Positions 10,304 through 20,602 are shown, counted from the stretch's first letter. The stretch: 64,000 nucleotides of DNA from Oceanimonas baumannii (GCF_002245495.1 NZ_NQJF01000004.1:1-64000); one strand, 5' to 3'. Numbers and translations are program-made. The notes: generated from the letters alone by a model not told the origin.

Positions 10304-10323
10304 TGCCGCCCTGGCGGGCGGCA
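10304..10323. other. Hairpin in the sdhB-sucA gap
   Basis: TGCCGCC at 10304-10310 and GGCGGCA at 10317-10323 make a seven-pair stem with a six-base loop between sdhB and sucA. With no T-run it would not terminate by itself. It could protect the 3' end of sdhCDAB mRNA or separate its expression from sucABCD. Confidence 0.45.
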
Positions 10324-10341
10324 ACATTTTATTCGGGACGT

Positions 10342-11058
10342 TTATACTGCCCGTTTCAGCAGCATGGACTTGATGTTACCAATAGCCTTGGTGGGGTTCA
10401 GGCCCTTGGGACATACGTTCACGCAGTTCATGATGCCATGACAGCGGAATACGCTGAAGGCGTCATCCAGATTGGACAAACGCTCATCGGTCGCGGTATC
10501 ACGGCTGTCAATCAGCCAGCGATAGGCAGCCAGCAGACCGGCCGGTCCGATGAACTTGTCCGGGTTCCACCAGAAGGACGGACAGGAGGTGGAGCAGCAG
10601 GCGCACAGAATGCACTCGTACAGACCATCCAGCTTTTCACGCTCTTCCGGAGATTGCAGGCGCTCACGCGCCGGCGGCTGTTTGTCTTCAGCAATAAGGA
10701 AAGGCTTCACCTTTTCCCACTGGGTGTAGAACTGGGTCATGTCGACCACCAGATCGCGCACCACCGGCAGACCCGGCAACGGACGGATCACGACCTTGTT
10801 GTCTTTACCCAGCAGGTCGGACAACGGAGTGATACAGGCCAGGCCGTTTTTGCCGTTCATGTTCAGACCGTCAGAGCCACATACACCTTCACGGCAGGAG
10901 CGGCGGAAGGCCAGGCTCGGATCTTCGTCTTTCAGTTGCAGCAGGGCATCCAGCACCATCATGTCGGAGCCTTCGGCCACATCCAGCCGGTAGTCCTTCA
11001 TGTAGGGCTTGGCATCGGTTTCCGGGTTATACCGGTAAACGGAAATGGTAACTTGCAT
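10342..11058 (-). CDS. sdhB: Succinate dehydrogenase iron-sulfur subunit
   Basis: A 238-residue subunit carrying three Fe-S clusters. The N-terminal ferredoxin-like domain has CREGVCGSDGLN plus a later C for [2Fe-2S]; the C-terminal domain has CILCACCSTSCP and CHGIMNCVNVCPKGLNP for the [4Fe-4S] and [3Fe-4S] clusters. It relays electrons from SdhA flavin to quinone at the membrane. It lies 12 bp after sdhA. Confidence 0.98.
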   Translation of the reverse strand: MQVTISVYRYNPETDAKPYMKDYRLDVAEGSDMMVLDALLQLKDEDPSLAFRRSCREGVCGSDGLNMNGKNGLACITPLSDLLGKDNKVVIRPLPGLPVVRDLVVDMTQFYTQWEKVKPFLIAEDKQPPARERLQSPEEREKLDGLYECILCACCSTSCPSFWWNPDKFIGPAGLLAAYRWLIDSRDTATDERLSNLDDAFSVFRCHGIMNCVNVCPKGLNPTKAIGNIKSMLLKRAV

Positions 11059-11070
11059 TATCGCCTCCCC

Positions 11071-12837
11071 TTAGTAGGTACGAGCTTTGGGCGGGAATGC
11101 GTCACGGGTAACCGGTGACATATTCACGGAACGCCGGGTCATGGACTCGGTCTCTGGGCTGTACAGTGAGTGGCACAGCCAGTTCTCATCATCACGCTCC
11201 GGATAATCGAAGCGGGAGTGAGCACCGCGGGACTCGGTACGGAAGTTCGCGGCCACGGCGGTGGCATACGCGGTTTCCATCAGGTTGTCCAGTTCCAGAC
11301 ATTCAATACGCTGAGTGTTGAAATCACGGCTGGTGTCATCCAGACGGGCAGTCTTCAGACGCTCGCGAATTTCCTTCAGCTCGGCCAGACCGCTCGCCAT
11401 GGCATCACCTTCCCGGAATACCGAGAAGTTGTTCTGCATGCAGCGTTGCAGGTCTTTTCTGATATCGGCCGGATCTTCACCGCTGCGGGTATTTTCCCAA
11501 CGGTTGTAACGGGTCAGAGAGGCTTCCAGATCGGACTCGGAGGCAGCGCGGCTGTCGCCCAGCTCGTTCAGGGCTTCAGTCAGGTGACGACCCACGGCGC
11601 GACCAAATACCACCAGATCCAGCAGCGAGTTACCGCCCAGACGGTTGGCACCGTGCACCGATACGCAGGCGATTTCGCCCACGGCAAACAGACCTTTCAC
11701 CGGTACATCGTTGCCGTTGGCGTCTTGCTTCAGCGCCTGGCCGTGTACGTTGGTGGGAATGCCGCCCATCATGTAGTGACAGGTAGGGATAACCGGGATC
11801 GGCTCTTTCACCGGATCCACGTGGGCAAAGGTACGAGACAGCTCGCAAATACCGGGCAGACGACTTTCCAGTACTTCTTTACCCAGATGATCCAGCTTCA
11901 GCTTGATGTGCGGACCCCAAGGGCCATCGCAGCCACGGCCTTCACGGATTTCGATCATCATGGAGCGGGCAACCACGTCACGACCGGCGAGGTCTTTGGC
12001 GTTGGGAGCATAACGCTCCATGAAGCGCTCGCCATCTTTATTCAGCAGATAACCGCCCTCACCCCGGCAACCTTCGGTTACCAGCACGCCGGCACCGGCA
12101 ATACCGGTGGGGTGGAACTGCCACATTTCCATATCCTGCACCGGCACACCGGCGCGCAGCGCCATGCCGACACCGTCACCGGTGTTGATATGAGCATTGG
12201 TGGTGGACTGGAAGATACGGCCGGCACCGCCGGTCGCCAGAATGGTCGCTTTGGCTTTGAAGTAAACCACTTCACCAGTTTCGATGTCGATGGCAGTACA
12301 ACCCACCACATCGCCGTCCTGGTTCTTCACCAGATCCAGGGCGTACCACTCGGAGAACACGGTGGTCTGATGCTTGACGTTCTGCTGGTACAGAGTGTGC
12401 AGCAGGGCGTGGCCGGTACGGTCGGACGCCGCCGCAGTACGGGCTGCCTGCTCACCGCCAAAGGCTTTGGACTGACCGCCAAACGGGCGCTGATATACTT
12501 TACCGTTGTCAAAACGGGAGAACGGCAGACCCATTTTTTCCAGCTCGAGGATAGCCTCGGGGCCGGTCTGACACATAAATTCGATGGCATCCTGGTCACC
12601 GATGTAATCGGATCCCTTAACGGTGTCATACATGTGCCATTCCCAGTTATCGTCGTGGGCGTTGCCCAGCGCTACCGTAATGCCGCCCTGGGCAGATACG
12701 GTATGAGAACGGGTTGGAAATACTTTGGACAACAGCGCACAGCTTTTGCCCGATTCAGCAATCTGAAGGGCGGCGCGCATGCCGGCACCGCCGGCGCCGA
12801 TTACCACGGCGTCGAATTCTCGAATAGCAATAGTCAC
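11071..12837 (-). CDS. sdhA: Succinate dehydrogenase flavoprotein subunit
   Basis: A 588-residue subunit, identical in length to E. coli SdhA. It has the dinucleotide fold [15 protein letters not shown], the FAD-attachment histidine in [11 protein letters not shown], and the active-site segments [21 protein letters not shown] and [19 protein letters not shown]. It oxidises succinate to fumarate. I assign a GTG start at 12837: it lies immediately after the sdhD stop (12839-12841) and aligns with the E. coli N-terminus (REFDAVVIG). A longer frame to 12861 would overlap sdhD and add unconserved residues. Confidence 0.97.
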   Translation of the reverse strand: MTIAIREFDAVVIGAGGAGMRAALQIAESGKSCALLSKVFPTRSHTVSAQGGITVALGNAHDDNWEWHMYDTVKGSDYIGDQDAIEFMCQTGPEAILELEKMGLPFSRFDNGKVYQRPFGGQSKAFGGEQAARTAAASDRTGHALLHTLYQQNVKHQTTVFSEWYALDLVKNQDGDVVGCTAIDIETGEVVYFKAKATILATGGAGRIFQSTTNAHINTGDGVGMALRAGVPVQDMEMWQFHPTGIAGAGVLVTEGCRGEGGYLLNKDGERFMERYAPNAKDLAGRDVVARSMMIEIREGRGCDGPWGPHIKLKLDHLGKEVLESRLPGICELSRTFAHVDPVKEPIPVIPTCHYMMGGIPTNVHGQALKQDANGNDVPVKGLFAVGEIACVSVHGANRLGGNSLLDLVVFGRAVGRHLTEALNELGDSRAASESDLEASLTRYNRWENTRSGEDPADIRKDLQRCMQNNFSVFREGDAMASGLAELKEIRERLKTARLDDTSRDFNTQRIECLELDNLMETAYATAVAANFRTESRGAHSRFDYPERDDENWLCHSLYSPETESMTRRSVNMSPVTRDAFPPKARTY

Positions 12838-12838
12838 C

Positions 12839-13183
12839 TTATACACCCCACAACACAACAATACCGGTCAGCAGATAGGACAGCAGCATCACCACCACAG
12901 CAAACTGGGCAATGCCCCGCCACAGCGCGGGTTTTACATAGTCGGACAGCACCTGCCAGGCACCAATCCAGCCGTGCATCAGCACACTGAACAACGCCAG
13001 CAAAGTGAACACCTTGGTAAAGGTGCGATCGAAAAAGCCCGTCCAGACCTGATAGCTGATGTCGTTAAAGGCAATAAAGCCAACCAGATAAAGGGTATAA
13101 AGGGTCAAAATGACAGCCGTTGCGCGAAGCAGCAAAAAGTCATGCACACCGCTGCGGCCGAATGTTGCAGAATTGCTTACCAT
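12839..13183 (-). CDS. sdhD: Succinate dehydrogenase membrane anchor subunit
   Basis: A 114-residue protein with three membrane segments. The segment [16 protein letters not shown] matches the conserved SdhD region near the haem b ligand and the quinone site. Together with SdhC it anchors the SdhAB dimer and reduces ubiquinone. It overlaps the sdhC 3' end by 7 bp and runs almost directly into sdhA, so all four subunits are translationally coupled. Confidence 0.95.
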   Translation of the reverse strand: MVSNSATFGRSGVHDFLLLRATAVILTLYTLYLVGFIAFNDISYQVWTGFFDRTFTKVFTLLALFSVLMHGWIGAWQVLSDYVKPALWRGIAQFAVVVMLLSYLLTGIVVLWGV

Positions 13184-13575
13184 ACCAGTACTCCCGCCAG
13201 CAGTGACAGAACAATGGTTACGCCAAATGCCACTTTGGCACTCAGTGCACCCGATTCAATCTCTTCGCAATAGCCCAGATCCATGATGAGGTGGCGAATG
13301 CCGCCTACAATGTGGTAGGCCAGAGCTGTCAGCACACCCCAGAGGATGAAGCCGACAAAAAATCCGTCCATGATATCCATAACAGTATTAAAGCCCTGCT
13401 CGGAAGAGAGGGACTCACTGAGCAGCCACAACAGGATGGCAAGCGCGAACAGGGTGATCACGCCGGAAACCCGGTGCAGGATGGATGAAATGGCGGCGAC
13501 GGGCTGGCGAATAGTCCGCAGGTCGAGGTTTACAGGTCTCTGTTTTTTAGTCACGGTCTTGCCCACTAGCTCCAT
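13177..13575 (-). CDS. sdhC: Succinate dehydrogenase cytochrome b556 subunit
   Basis: A 132-residue, three-helix membrane subunit. [19 protein letters not shown] and [14 protein letters not shown] match the SdhC signature, and [15 protein letters not shown] holds the haem b ligand histidine. It starts the sdhCDAB-sucABCD block. The start is uncertain: ATG 13575 lacks a good ribosome site and an in-frame GTG at 13554 would give a shorter N-terminus closer to E. coli. Confidence 0.95.
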   Translation of the reverse strand: MELVGKTVTKKQRPVNLDLRTIRQPVAAISSILHRVSGVITLFALAILLWLLSESLSSEQGFNTVMDIMDGFFVGFILWGVLTALAYHIVGGIRHLIMDLGYCEEIESGALSAKVAFGVTIVLSLLAGVLVW

Positions 13576-13974
13576 TGAGCACGTTAGTTATTGTTTTGAC
13601 AGACATTACCCGGATATATGAACTGTGGACATCACCGAGAACAAGCTGCTTTTACTATCTCACCAGACTGGCTGATACAGCATGTAAGCAGTGTGACTAC
13701 GGCACTGCCACAACTGCGTTCTATACCCTCGGAAACCCAGTATAAGGAGGGAATCGACAAATACAACGAAGCACCTGAATCAATTGCGAATTCTGTAAAG
13801 TTGATCGCACAACGGCGTTAACGGCCTGTTGCGGGCGGCGAGGGAAATTGACATTACCCCCTGCTTTGTTTTCAATATGCCGGCACCATGAGAAGCAGAA
13901 ATGCCGATAAATTCAGCTGCTCTGTATAAAAATCTTACTCATGGACCTAATTATAAAAGCAAAGGAGACGTGCT
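13576..13974. promoter_or_regulatory. Divergent sdhC / gltA control region
   Basis: About 400 bp without a convincing gene; a 67-codon frame at 13618-13821 shows no recognisable features or ribosome site. For gltA, TTGACA at 13848-13853 followed 17 bp later by TTCAAT is a possible promoter, and TATAAA at 13924 is another -10 candidate. A strong AAAGGAG precedes gltA. The space between the two opposed TCA genes is long enough for global regulators (such as ArcA or CRP in relatives), but I do not see a site I can defend. Confidence 0.4.
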
Positions 13975-15264
13975 ATGGCTGACCAAAAGGCCACTCTGCA
14001 TCTGCCCGGCAAGGAACCCGTTGAGCTTCCGATTGCCTCCGGCACCGCCGGCTACGATGTGATCGACATCAGTTCACTCGGCTCACACGGTTATTTCACC
14101 TACGATCCCGGCTTCCTGGCGACCGCTTCCTGCCAGTCCGATATCACTTATATCGACGGTGACAAGGGTATTCTGCTGCATCGCGGTTACCCCATTGAAC
14201 AACTGGCCCAGGATGCCAGCTATCTGGAAGTGTGTTATCTGCTGCTGTACGGCGAAGCCCCCACTGCCAAGCAGTATGAACAGTTCAGCCGCAACATCAT
14301 GCGCCATACCATGGTGCACGAGCAGCTGTCTTCCTTCTTCAAAGGCTATCGCCGCGACGCTCACCCCATGGCCATTGTATGTGGTGTGATCGCCGGCCTG
14401 TCTGCCTTCTATCATGACCCCATGGACATCAATGATCCTGTGCATCGCGAACTGGCCGCTCAGCGCCTGATCGCCAAAATGCCGACCATTGCCGCCATGG
14501 CATACAAATATTCCGTAGGCCAGCCGTTCGTGTATCCGCGTAACGATCTGGGCTATGCCGGCAACTTCCTGCAAATGATGTTTGCCGTGCCCTGCGAAGA
14601 CTACCGGGTGAATCCGGTGGTTGAAAAAGCCATGGACCGCATCTTTACGCTGCATGCAGATCATGAGCAAAACGCTTCTACTTCTACCGTACGTCTGTCC
14701 GGCTCCAGCGGTGCCAACCCGTTCGCCTGTATCGCTGCCGGTATCGCCTCCCTGTGGGGTCCGGCTCACGGTGGTGCCAACGAGGCCTGCCTGCGCATGC
14801 TGGAAGAGATCGGCTCTGTGGATCGTATCCCCGAGTTTATCGAACGTGCCAAAGACAAGGACGACCCCTTCCGTCTGATGGGCTTTGGTCACCGGGTATA
14901 CAAAAACTTTGACCCCCGTGCCAAGGTAATGCGTGAAACCTGCCATGAAGTGCTGGACGATCTGAAAATTGAAGATCCGCTGCTGGATGTGGCCATGGAG
15001 CTCGAGCGCATTGCCCTGTCTGACGAGTACTTTGTCGAGCGTAAGCTGTATCCGAACGTTGACTTCTACTCCGGCATCATCCTGAAGGCCATCGGTATTC
15101 CGACCAGCATGTTTACCGTGATCTTCGCACTGGCCCGTACTGTTGGCTGGATGTCTCACTGGAACGAAATGATGTCTGATCCCAAGCAGAAGATCGGTCG
15201 TCCGCGCCAGCTGTATACCGGTGCTCCCGAGCGTGAGTTCAAAACCCAGGTCACCGAAAAGTAA
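13975..15264 (+). CDS. gltA: Citrate synthase
   Basis: A 429-residue type II (hexameric, NADH-sensitive type) citrate synthase that condenses oxaloacetate with acetyl-CoA. Catalytic segments are [24 protein letters not shown] and PNVDFYSGI, holding the two histidines and the aspartate of the active site. It is divergent from the sdh-suc block, placing most TCA-cycle enzymes at one locus. AAAGGAG lies at the right distance from ATG. It is followed by a strong terminator. Confidence 0.98.
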   Translation: MADQKATLHLPGKEPVELPIASGTAGYDVIDISSLGSHGYFTYDPGFLATASCQSDITYIDGDKGILLHRGYPIEQLAQDASYLEVCYLLLYGEAPTAKQYEQFSRNIMRHTMVHEQLSSFFKGYRRDAHPMAIVCGVIAGLSAFYHDPMDINDPVHRELAAQRLIAKMPTIAAMAYKYSVGQPFVYPRNDLGYAGNFLQMMFAVPCEDYRVNPVVEKAMDRIFTLHADHEQNASTSTVRLSGSSGANPFACIAAGIASLWGPAHGGANEACLRMLEEIGSVDRIPEFIERAKDKDDPFRLMGFGHRVYKNFDPRAKVMRETCHEVLDDLKIEDPLLDVAMELERIALSDEYFVERKLYPNVDFYSGIILKAIGIPTSMFTVIFALARTVGWMSHWNEMMSDPKQKIGRPRQLYTGAPEREFKTQVTEK

Positions 15265-15284
15265 CCCGTGGTTTAAGTAAACGG

Positions 15285-15313
15285 TCAAAGCCGGCAATTC
15301 GCCGGCTTTTTTG
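15285..15313 (+). terminator. gltA terminator
   Basis: AAAGCCGGC at 15287-15295 and GCCGGCTTT at 15301-15309 form a nine-pair stem with a five-base loop, followed by a T-run. Confidence 0.9.
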
Positions 15314-15335
15314 TGCCCGTTATTTCCGGTGCATA

Positions 15336-16544
15336 TCAGGCGGCATTGGATACCGGCGCACCTTGTCTGCGCAGACGCTGATATCCCCACAGTGCCAGCA
15401 ACAGCACCACCACACCGCCACATAACGCAACCTGGGATCCGGAGCGTACGCCTTCTGCGTCTACCACCTGCCCGGATACCGCCGCACCCAGCGCCACTCC
15501 GACATTCAGCCCGGCCAGTAGCCAGGTCATCCCTTCCGTCAGACGACATTCCGGCACCAGACGTTCGACCAGCGACATGGCCACGATCATGGTGGGCGCG
15601 AAGAACACTCCCGCCACCAATACCGCACCGGCCAGGGCCGGAAGACTGCCGACCAGCAGCAGAGGCAATGTGGTCACCGCCGTGGCTCCCCCTCCCACCA
15701 GCAACAGCCGATGCAATGGCATCTGCAGCCTGAATGCACCAAATAGCAATCCGGAGGCACAAGAGCCCAGAGCATAGGCCGATAGCACCAGACTGGCCGC
15801 ATATGGCTGTCCCTGCTGTTCGGCGAAGGCCACGCTCACAATATCCACGGTGCCGACGATAACTCCCATCGCCACCATCAGCAGGGCCAGCAACTGCATA
15901 TTCACCAGCCGGATCACCGCTCTCTCCCCGGCGGTAACGGCTTTGGGTGCCTCTACCGGCGGCTCGGTACCACGCTGCATAACGAAGGCAAACACCCCCA
16001 GCATCAGCAACGTCGCCGCCGCCAGCAGACCCGCCTGAGGAAACAGCGCCACGGACAATCCCACTGACAACGGCGGCCCGGCAATGAAGGACACCTCATC
16101 GAGCACCGTTTCCAGTGAATAGGCGGTCTGCAAGCGTGACTGTCCCCGGTACAGCCGTGTCCAGCGAGCCCTGACCATGGCAGACATGCTGGGCATAACA
16201 CCGCTCAGGCATGCCCCGAGGAACAGGACGCCGTCGGGGGCCGCCCAGCGGGAGCCGGCAAGGAGCAGCAGCAGGCCAACGACGCTGATGGCCGTGGCAG
16301 CCGGCAGCACACGACGTTGACCGTACCGATCCACCAGCCTGGAGATCTGCGGTGACATCAGTGCATAGGCCAGCACAAAAGTAGCGGATACAGCCCCTGC
16401 CAGTGCATAGCTGCCGCGTAGCTGCGACAGCATGGTGATGATGCCGATGCCTGTCATCGGCAACGACATCCTCGCCAGCAGGCCAGCCAGGGTAAAACCT
16501 TTACTGCCCGGTGCAGCAAAGAGTGTGCGATAAGAATGAGCCAT
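15336..16544 (-). CDS. MFS family transporter
   Basis: A 402-residue polytopic membrane protein with about 12 hydrophobic segments. The loop DRYGQRRVLPA between segments 2 and 3 fits the major facilitator superfamily A-motif. Its divergent partner is a TetR regulator, an arrangement typical of drug or metabolite exporters; the substrate is unknown. I chose ATG 16544, which has GGAG six bases upstream, over a TTG four codons earlier. It ends close behind the gltA terminator, so the two genes converge. Confidence 0.85.
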   Translation of the reverse strand: MAHSYRTLFAAPGSKGFTLAGLLARMSLPMTGIGIITMLSQLRGSYALAGAVSATFVLAYALMSPQISRLVDRYGQRRVLPAATAISVVGLLLLLAGSRWAAPDGVLFLGACLSGVMPSMSAMVRARWTRLYRGQSRLQTAYSLETVLDEVSFIAGPPLSVGLSVALFPQAGLLAAATLLMLGVFAFVMQRGTEPPVEAPKAVTAGERAVIRLVNMQLLALLMVAMGVIVGTVDIVSVAFAEQQGQPYAASLVLSAYALGSCASGLLFGAFRLQMPLHRLLLVGGGATAVTTLPLLLVGSLPALAGAVLVAGVFFAPTMIVAMSLVERLVPECRLTEGMTWLLAGLNVGVALGAAVSGQVVDAEGVRSGSQVALCGGVVVLLLALWGYQRLRRQGAPVSNAA

Positions 16545-16605
16545 TTCGTTCTCCAATATGCATTGCTTGCCTCGGCATCGCGATGCAGTGAAAATACAAA
16601 CACTA

Positions 16606-16664
16606 CGTATGAAAAGAGATTATATTCATACGCATTGTTTGTAAACAATCATACTCACTGTATG
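16606..16664. promoter_or_regulatory. Palindromic operators between MFS and TetR genes
   Basis: Three inverted repeats sit side by side: CGTATGAA / TTCATACG with an 11-bp spacer (16606-16632), ATTGTTTGTAAACAAT (16634-16649), and CATAC / GTATG with a 5-bp spacer (16650-16664). They cover the divergent promoter region and are the likely binding sites of the adjacent TetR protein, which would repress both genes. Confidence 0.55.
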
Positions 16665-16677
16665 TAAGGAGAGATAA

Positions 16678-17262
16678 ATGGTTCGCCGCACTCGTGCCGA
16701 GATGGAACAAACCCGCGCCACACTGCTGGCCACCGCCCGCAAGGTCTTCAGCGAGCACGGCTACGCCGCTAGCTCCATGGATGATCTCACCGCACAGGCT
16801 AACCTGACCCGGGGTGCCCTTTACCATCACTTCGGTGACAAGAAGGGATTGCTGGCCGCCGTGGTCGGGCAAATAGACGCCGAGATGGATCAGCGTCTGC
16901 AAACCATTTCCGACACGGCAGAGGATGCCTGGGAAGGCTTTCTCCGTCGCTGTCATGTCTACCTGGAGATGGCCCTGGAGCCCGAAATCCAGCGCATCGT
17001 GCTGCGCGATGCCAGAGCGGTACTGGGCGGCACCTCCCCCGAGTCGCAACGGCACTGCATCGCCTCCATGCAGCATCTGCTCGACAGCCTTATGCGCCAG
17101 GGTATTGTGGAGCACACCGACGCACAGGCACTTGCATCACTGATCTACGGTAGCCTGGCTGAGGCGGCATTCTGGATTTCCGAAGGGGAAGACGGCAAAG
17201 CCCGGCTGGCAGTAGCCAGCCAGGCGCTGGATTTGTTGCTGCGTGGCGTGCTGGTCAAGTAA
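16678..17262 (+). CDS. TetR/AcrR family transcriptional regulator
   Basis: A 194-residue regulator. The N-terminal helix-turn-helix (ARKVFSEHGYAASSMDDLTAQANLTRGALYHHFGDKKGLL, about residues 17-56) is typical of the family. The C-terminal all-helical ligand pocket resembles the TetR C-terminal domain seen with AcrR-like repressors. It is divergent from the MFS gene across a palindrome-rich gap, so it probably represses that transporter and itself until a ligand binds. A GGAGAG site precedes ATG. Confidence 0.9.
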   Translation: MVRRTRAEMEQTRATLLATARKVFSEHGYAASSMDDLTAQANLTRGALYHHFGDKKGLLAAVVGQIDAEMDQRLQTISDTAEDAWEGFLRRCHVYLEMALEPEIQRIVLRDARAVLGGTSPESQRHCIASMQHLLDSLMRQGIVEHTDAQALASLIYGSLAEAAFWISEGEDGKARLAVASQALDLLLRGVLVK

Positions 17263-17322
17263 TAGCCTGACCGCAGGGTGATTACCGAATCAAGTCCGCT
17301 GTACACCGAGCCGGCTGCCGCT

Positions 17323-17339
17323 GGATCCCCGCCTTCGCG
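17323..17339. repeat. Left half of a hairpin repeat interrupted by the IS
   Basis: GGATCCCCGCCTTCGCG is the left part of a dispersed 25-base hairpin. Its remainder (GGGATGAC) lies after the IS at 18654-18661, behind the duplicated target CGCCTTCGCG. Removing the IS and one duplicate restores an intact element. Confidence 0.85.
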
Positions 17340-18643
17340 CTGAGGGATCCCCAAAAAATAGGCAGGCATGGTAGATTTTCTCTTTTGTTAATCGCCAAAA
17401 AAACAAAGAGGATCCGCCATGCCTGCCGTCCGCACAGTTTGCCATAACTTCTTCCGCACTGCTCTTGCTTCTTTCCATCAGGCCCGCACCAAAACCCTGC
17501 TGTCTTGCGCCGAAGGGTTGATTGCAGGTAACACGCTGTCTCTGACGCGAATTGGTCGCCATCTTCCGGGAAAGGCCAAAGTTAAACACAAGATAAAGCG
17601 GGTAGACCGGTTTATTGGCAATGAAAAACTGCACAATGAGAACACCGCCATCAGTGCCGCTCTCGCCCGTCGCATCACGGCATGCCTGCCCAGTTGTGTC
17701 ATTGCCATTGACTGGAGTGGCTGCTGCAGCCAGGACTTCCATGTACTGCGCGCCAGTCTGGTGTATGACGGTCGTGGGTTGCCCTTGTTGAACCGGGTGG
17801 TGGTCTCCGAGCGACAGGAGCATACCGAAGAGCATCAGCAGTTTCTCCTCGACCTGCAGGCCTTGCTGGGGACACAACGCCGTGTGGTGATTGTGACGGA
17901 TGCCGGTTTCAAAACACCGTGGTTACGACAGGTTCGCGCACTGGGTTGGGAGTATGTGGGCCGGGTTCGCGGACGTATCTACGGCAAGCTGGAGAGCGAG
18001 CTGGAATGGCATTCAGCGACCAAACTGGCCCAGCAGGCAAGCGCTACCCCCGAGGCGCTGGGAGCGGGTCTGTTAGGCAAGTCGGTGAAGCGGCGTTGCC
18101 CGGTTTACTTCCATCAATATCACGGCCCCTCCAAGGGACGGCATAAAAAGCGGGGTAAGAAGCAGCCGCTGTATCCGCAAGCAGAGGCGCGTTGCCGTGC
18201 GCTGGCCAAGGAGCCCTGGCTGTTGGTGACCTCAGATGAACGGTTGAGCGCCAAAGAAGTGGTCTCCATCTACCAGACTCGCATGCAAATTGAGCAAAAC
18301 TTCCGGGATGACAAGAGTCAGCGCTACGGTTTTGGCTGGAGCAACAGCAAAACTTTCGGGGAAAAACGGATTGCAGTGTTATGCCTGATAGCCCAGGTTG
18401 CCACGCTGATGTTGTGGCTGGTGGGATTTGAATGTGAGCACCAGGGGCGGCACCGGCGCTATCAGGCCAACACGGAGCAACGCCGGGTACTGTCCTTTCT
18501 GAGCTTGGGCAAGCAAATGCTGTTTCATGAACCCCGGCGAGTCACAGGCTCGCTACTGGAGCGAGCCTTGTCACGATTGAATCGCCTCTACTTGCGCTCA
18601 CCGGGTGTGTCGGCATGACGCATAAAAACTGGGGAGCCCTCAG
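17340..18643 (+). mobile_element. Complete IS4-family (IS10-like) insertion sequence
   Basis: A 1304-bp element. The left end begins CTGAGGGATCCCCA and the inverted right end reads CTGAGGGCTCCCCA, imperfect terminal repeats close to those of the IS10 group. It is flanked by CGCCTTCGCG on both sides (17330-17339 and 18644-18653), a 9-10 bp target duplication. One intact transposase gene fills the element. The clean duplication and intact gene suggest a recent, probably active copy. Confidence 0.93.
17419..18618 (+). CDS. IS4-family transposase
   Basis: A 399-residue DDE transposase. Catalytic residues can be placed as D98 (AIDWSG), D161 (IVTDAGF) and E292, the last within a perfect Y-(2)-R-(3)-E-(6)-K signature (Y285, R288, E292, K299) diagnostic of the IS4 family. 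AAAGAGG precedes ATG. It moves the surrounding element by a cut-and-paste reaction. No frameshift or truncation is seen. Confidence 0.95.
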   Translation: MPAVRTVCHNFFRTALASFHQARTKTLLSCAEGLIAGNTLSLTRIGRHLPGKAKVKHKIKRVDRFIGNEKLHNENTAISAALARRITACLPSCVIAIDWSGCCSQDFHVLRASLVYDGRGLPLLNRVVVSERQEHTEEHQQFLLDLQALLGTQRRVVIVTDAGFKTPWLRQVRALGWEYVGRVRGRIYGKLESELEWHSATKLAQQASATPEALGAGLLGKSVKRRCPVYFHQYHGPSKGRHKKRGKKQPLYPQAEARCRALAKEPWLLVTSDERLSAKEVVSIYQTRMQIEQNFRDDKSQRYGFGWSNSKTFGEKRIAVLCLIAQVATLMLWLVGFECEHQGRHRRYQANTEQRRVLSFLSLGKQMLFHEPRRVTGSLLERALSRLNRLYLRSPGVSA

Positions 18644-18694
18644 CGCCTTCGCGGGGATGACCGGACTCCCTGCCCTGCCACTCCGTTACAGACA

Positions 18695-18723
18695 ATAAAA
18701 AAGGCGCCGCAGCGCCTTTTTTA
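18695..18723. terminator. fbp terminator
   Basis: AAAAAAGGCGC at 18697-18707 and GCGCCTTTTTT at 18712-18722 form an 11-pair stem with a four-base loop. It follows fbp on the minus strand and can act in both directions. Confidence 0.88.
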
Positions 18724-18736
18724 TCATCCATACGAC

Positions 18737-19756
18737 TTATTTGCGTTCGTCGGCAGAAAACTCCGCCATATAGCTTTCGGCTTTCTCTACCATGGAGATG
18801 GAGCCCACAAAATAGGGGGTGCGCTGATGCAGCTCGGTGGGTTTGATTTCCATGATACGTTGATAGCCGTCACTGGCCTTGCCACCGGCCTGCTCGGCCA
18901 GAAATGCCAGCGGATTGCACTCGTACAACAGGCGCAGCTTGCCATTGGGAGCACTGGTACCTGACGGGTAAATGTAAATACCGCCTTTCAGCATATTACG
19001 GTGAAAATCGGATACCAGAGAGCCGATGTAGCGGGAGGTGTAAGGACGCTGAGTAGCCTCATCCTGCTCCTGACAATACTTGATGTATTTCTTCACGCCT
19101 TCGGGGAACTTGATGTAGTTACCCTCGTTCACGGAATAAATGGAGCCGCTCTCGGGGATACGAATGTTTTCGTGAGACAGGCCGAATGAACCCAGGGAAG
19201 GATCATAAGTAAAGCCGTGCACTCCGTTGCCAGTGGTATACACCAGCATGGTGGAAGAGCCGTATACCACATAGCCAGCGGCGACCTGGTTAACGCCCGG
19301 CTGCAGGAAGTCTTCCATCACCACCGGCGTACCCGGCTCGCTGATACGGCGATAGATGGAGAAAATCGTGCCTACCGAAACATTCACATCAATGTTGGAG
19401 GAGCCGTCGAGCGGATCCATCAGCACCACATATTTGGCATCGCTGCGTTTGGCACTGTCGAAGCAGACAAAGTAGTCTTCTTCTTCCGAGGCAATACCGC
19501 ACACTTCACCGCGCGCCTCCAGTGCTGCCTTGAATTTGTCATTGGCGAATACATCCAGCTTTTGCTGAACTTCCCCCTGCACATTCTGGCTGCCGTTACT
19601 GCCACCGATAATATCGGTAGCCAGACCGGCCCGGTTGATTTCTCGGTTTACTATTTTGGCAGCACGACGAATGGACGACAGCAGCGACGACAGCTCGCCG
19701 GTGGCGCCGGGGTATTCAGCCTGTGTTTTTACAATGTATTCACCCAGGGTAATCAT
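18737..19756 (-). CDS. fbp: Fructose-1,6-bisphosphatase class I
   Basis: A 339-residue gluconeogenic enzyme that removes the 1-phosphate of fructose 1,6-bisphosphate. The metal/substrate motif [20 protein letters not shown] is intact, as are IASEEEDYF and the C-terminal [22 protein letters not shown]. It is monocistronic, with its own terminator, and separated from kdsB by about 105 bp. Confidence 0.97.
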   Translation of the reverse strand: MITLGEYIVKTQAEYPGATGELSSLLSSIRRAAKIVNREINRAGLATDIIGGSNGSQNVQGEVQQKLDVFANDKFKAALEARGEVCGIASEEEDYFVCFDSAKRSDAKYVVLMDPLDGSSNIDVNVSVGTIFSIYRRISEPGTPVVMEDFLQPGVNQVAAGYVVYGSSTMLVYTTGNGVHGFTYDPSLGSFGLSHENIRIPESGSIYSVNEGNYIKFPEGVKKYIKYCQEQDEATQRPYTSRYIGSLVSDFHRNMLKGGIYIYPSGTSAPNGKLRLLYECNPLAFLAEQAGGKASDGYQRIMEIKPTELHQRTPYFVGSISMVEKAESYMAEFSADERK

Positions 19757-19861
19757 AATTTCCTCAAACGTTTCCTTGATTAAGCGGCGGCATCACCTTG
19801 TTGCGGGCAATGTACTCATTAAACTTGTTTTATGCAGTTAATTTAGTCAGCAAAGCAAGTA

Positions 19862-20602
19862 TCAGCCTGCTGCCAGATGCCTGCGCACGGCTTCCAGATC
19901 TGCCGGTGTGTCCACACCAGCAGGCGGTACCTCACTGGCCACACCCAGAGCGATCGGTTCTCCGTGCCAGAGCACCCGTAATTGTTCCAGCTTTTCCAGT
20001 TGCTCCAGCGGACCGGCCGGCAAGGCCACATAGCGGCTGATAAAACCCGCCCGGTAAGCATAAATGCCGATATGTCGCAGACAGTGATCAAGGGCAGTGT
20101 TGTTATCATCCCGATCGAAAGGAATCGGTGCCCGGCTGAAGTACAGCGCCCTGCCCTGCAGGCTGTGCACCACTTTTACTACATTCGGGTCCGTCAGCTC
20201 GTCAGCACGCAGCAAAGGAGTAGCCAGCGTGGCCATGGGAGCATCACCGGTCGCCAGCAACGCGGCCACTTCATTGATCAGCGCCGGTGGCAATAACGGC
20301 TCATCACCTTGTACGTTAACCACGATATCATCAGGCGCAAGCTGCAGCCGGGTCACCACTTCCGCCAGCCGTTCCGTGCCGGACTCGTGGTGGCTGCCAG
20401 TAAGGCAGATTTCAACCGGGCAGTGAGCCAGCGCATCACCAATGCGGTGGTCATCGGTGGCCACCACCACACGCTCAGCACCGCTTTTCAGCGCCTGCTC
20501 TGCCACCCGTTCGATCATGGACTTGCCATGAATATCGGCCAGCGGTTTTCCCGGCAGCCGAGTAGACTGCATGCGAGCGGGGATAACAACAATAAAGCTC
20601 AT
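19862..20602 (-). CDS. kdsB: CMP-KDO synthetase (3-deoxy-manno-octulosonate cytidylyltransferase)
   Basis: A 246-residue nucleotidyltransferase beginning [20 protein letters not shown], the family signature. It activates KDO with CTP for lipopolysaccharide core synthesis. [11 protein letters not shown] carries the metal-binding aspartate. Its start overlaps the stop of the upstream 62-residue gene by 4 bp. It is the last gene of the comEC-side envelope group msbA-lpxK-ycaR-kdsB. Confidence 0.97.
   Translation of the reverse strand: MSFIVVIPARMQSTRLPGKPLADIHGKSMIERVAEQALKSGAERVVVATDDHRIGDALAHCPVEICLTGSHHESGTERLAEVVTRLQLAPDDIVVNVQGDEPLLPPALINEVAALLATGDAPMATLATPLLRADELTDPNVVKVVHSLQGRALYFSRAPIPFDRDDNNTALDHCLRHIGIYAYRAGFISRYVALPAGPLEQLEKLEQLRVLWHGEPIALGVASEVPPAGVDTPADLEAVRRHLAAG

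Noticed and set aside
7488-10373. A 961-codon plus-strand frame opposite sucA
   Set aside because: It is the antisense shadow of a GC-rich, codon-biased gene; sucA on the minus strand has full family conservation.
11170-12990. A 606-codon plus-strand frame opposite sdhA
   Set aside because: Antisense shadow of sdhA; no homology or ribosome site.
13618-13821. A 67-codon frame in the sdhC-gltA gap
   Set aside because: No ribosome site or recognisable protein features; better explained as control region.
14083-15762. A 559-codon minus-strand frame opposite gltA
   Set aside because: Antisense shadow of gltA running into the MFS gene region.
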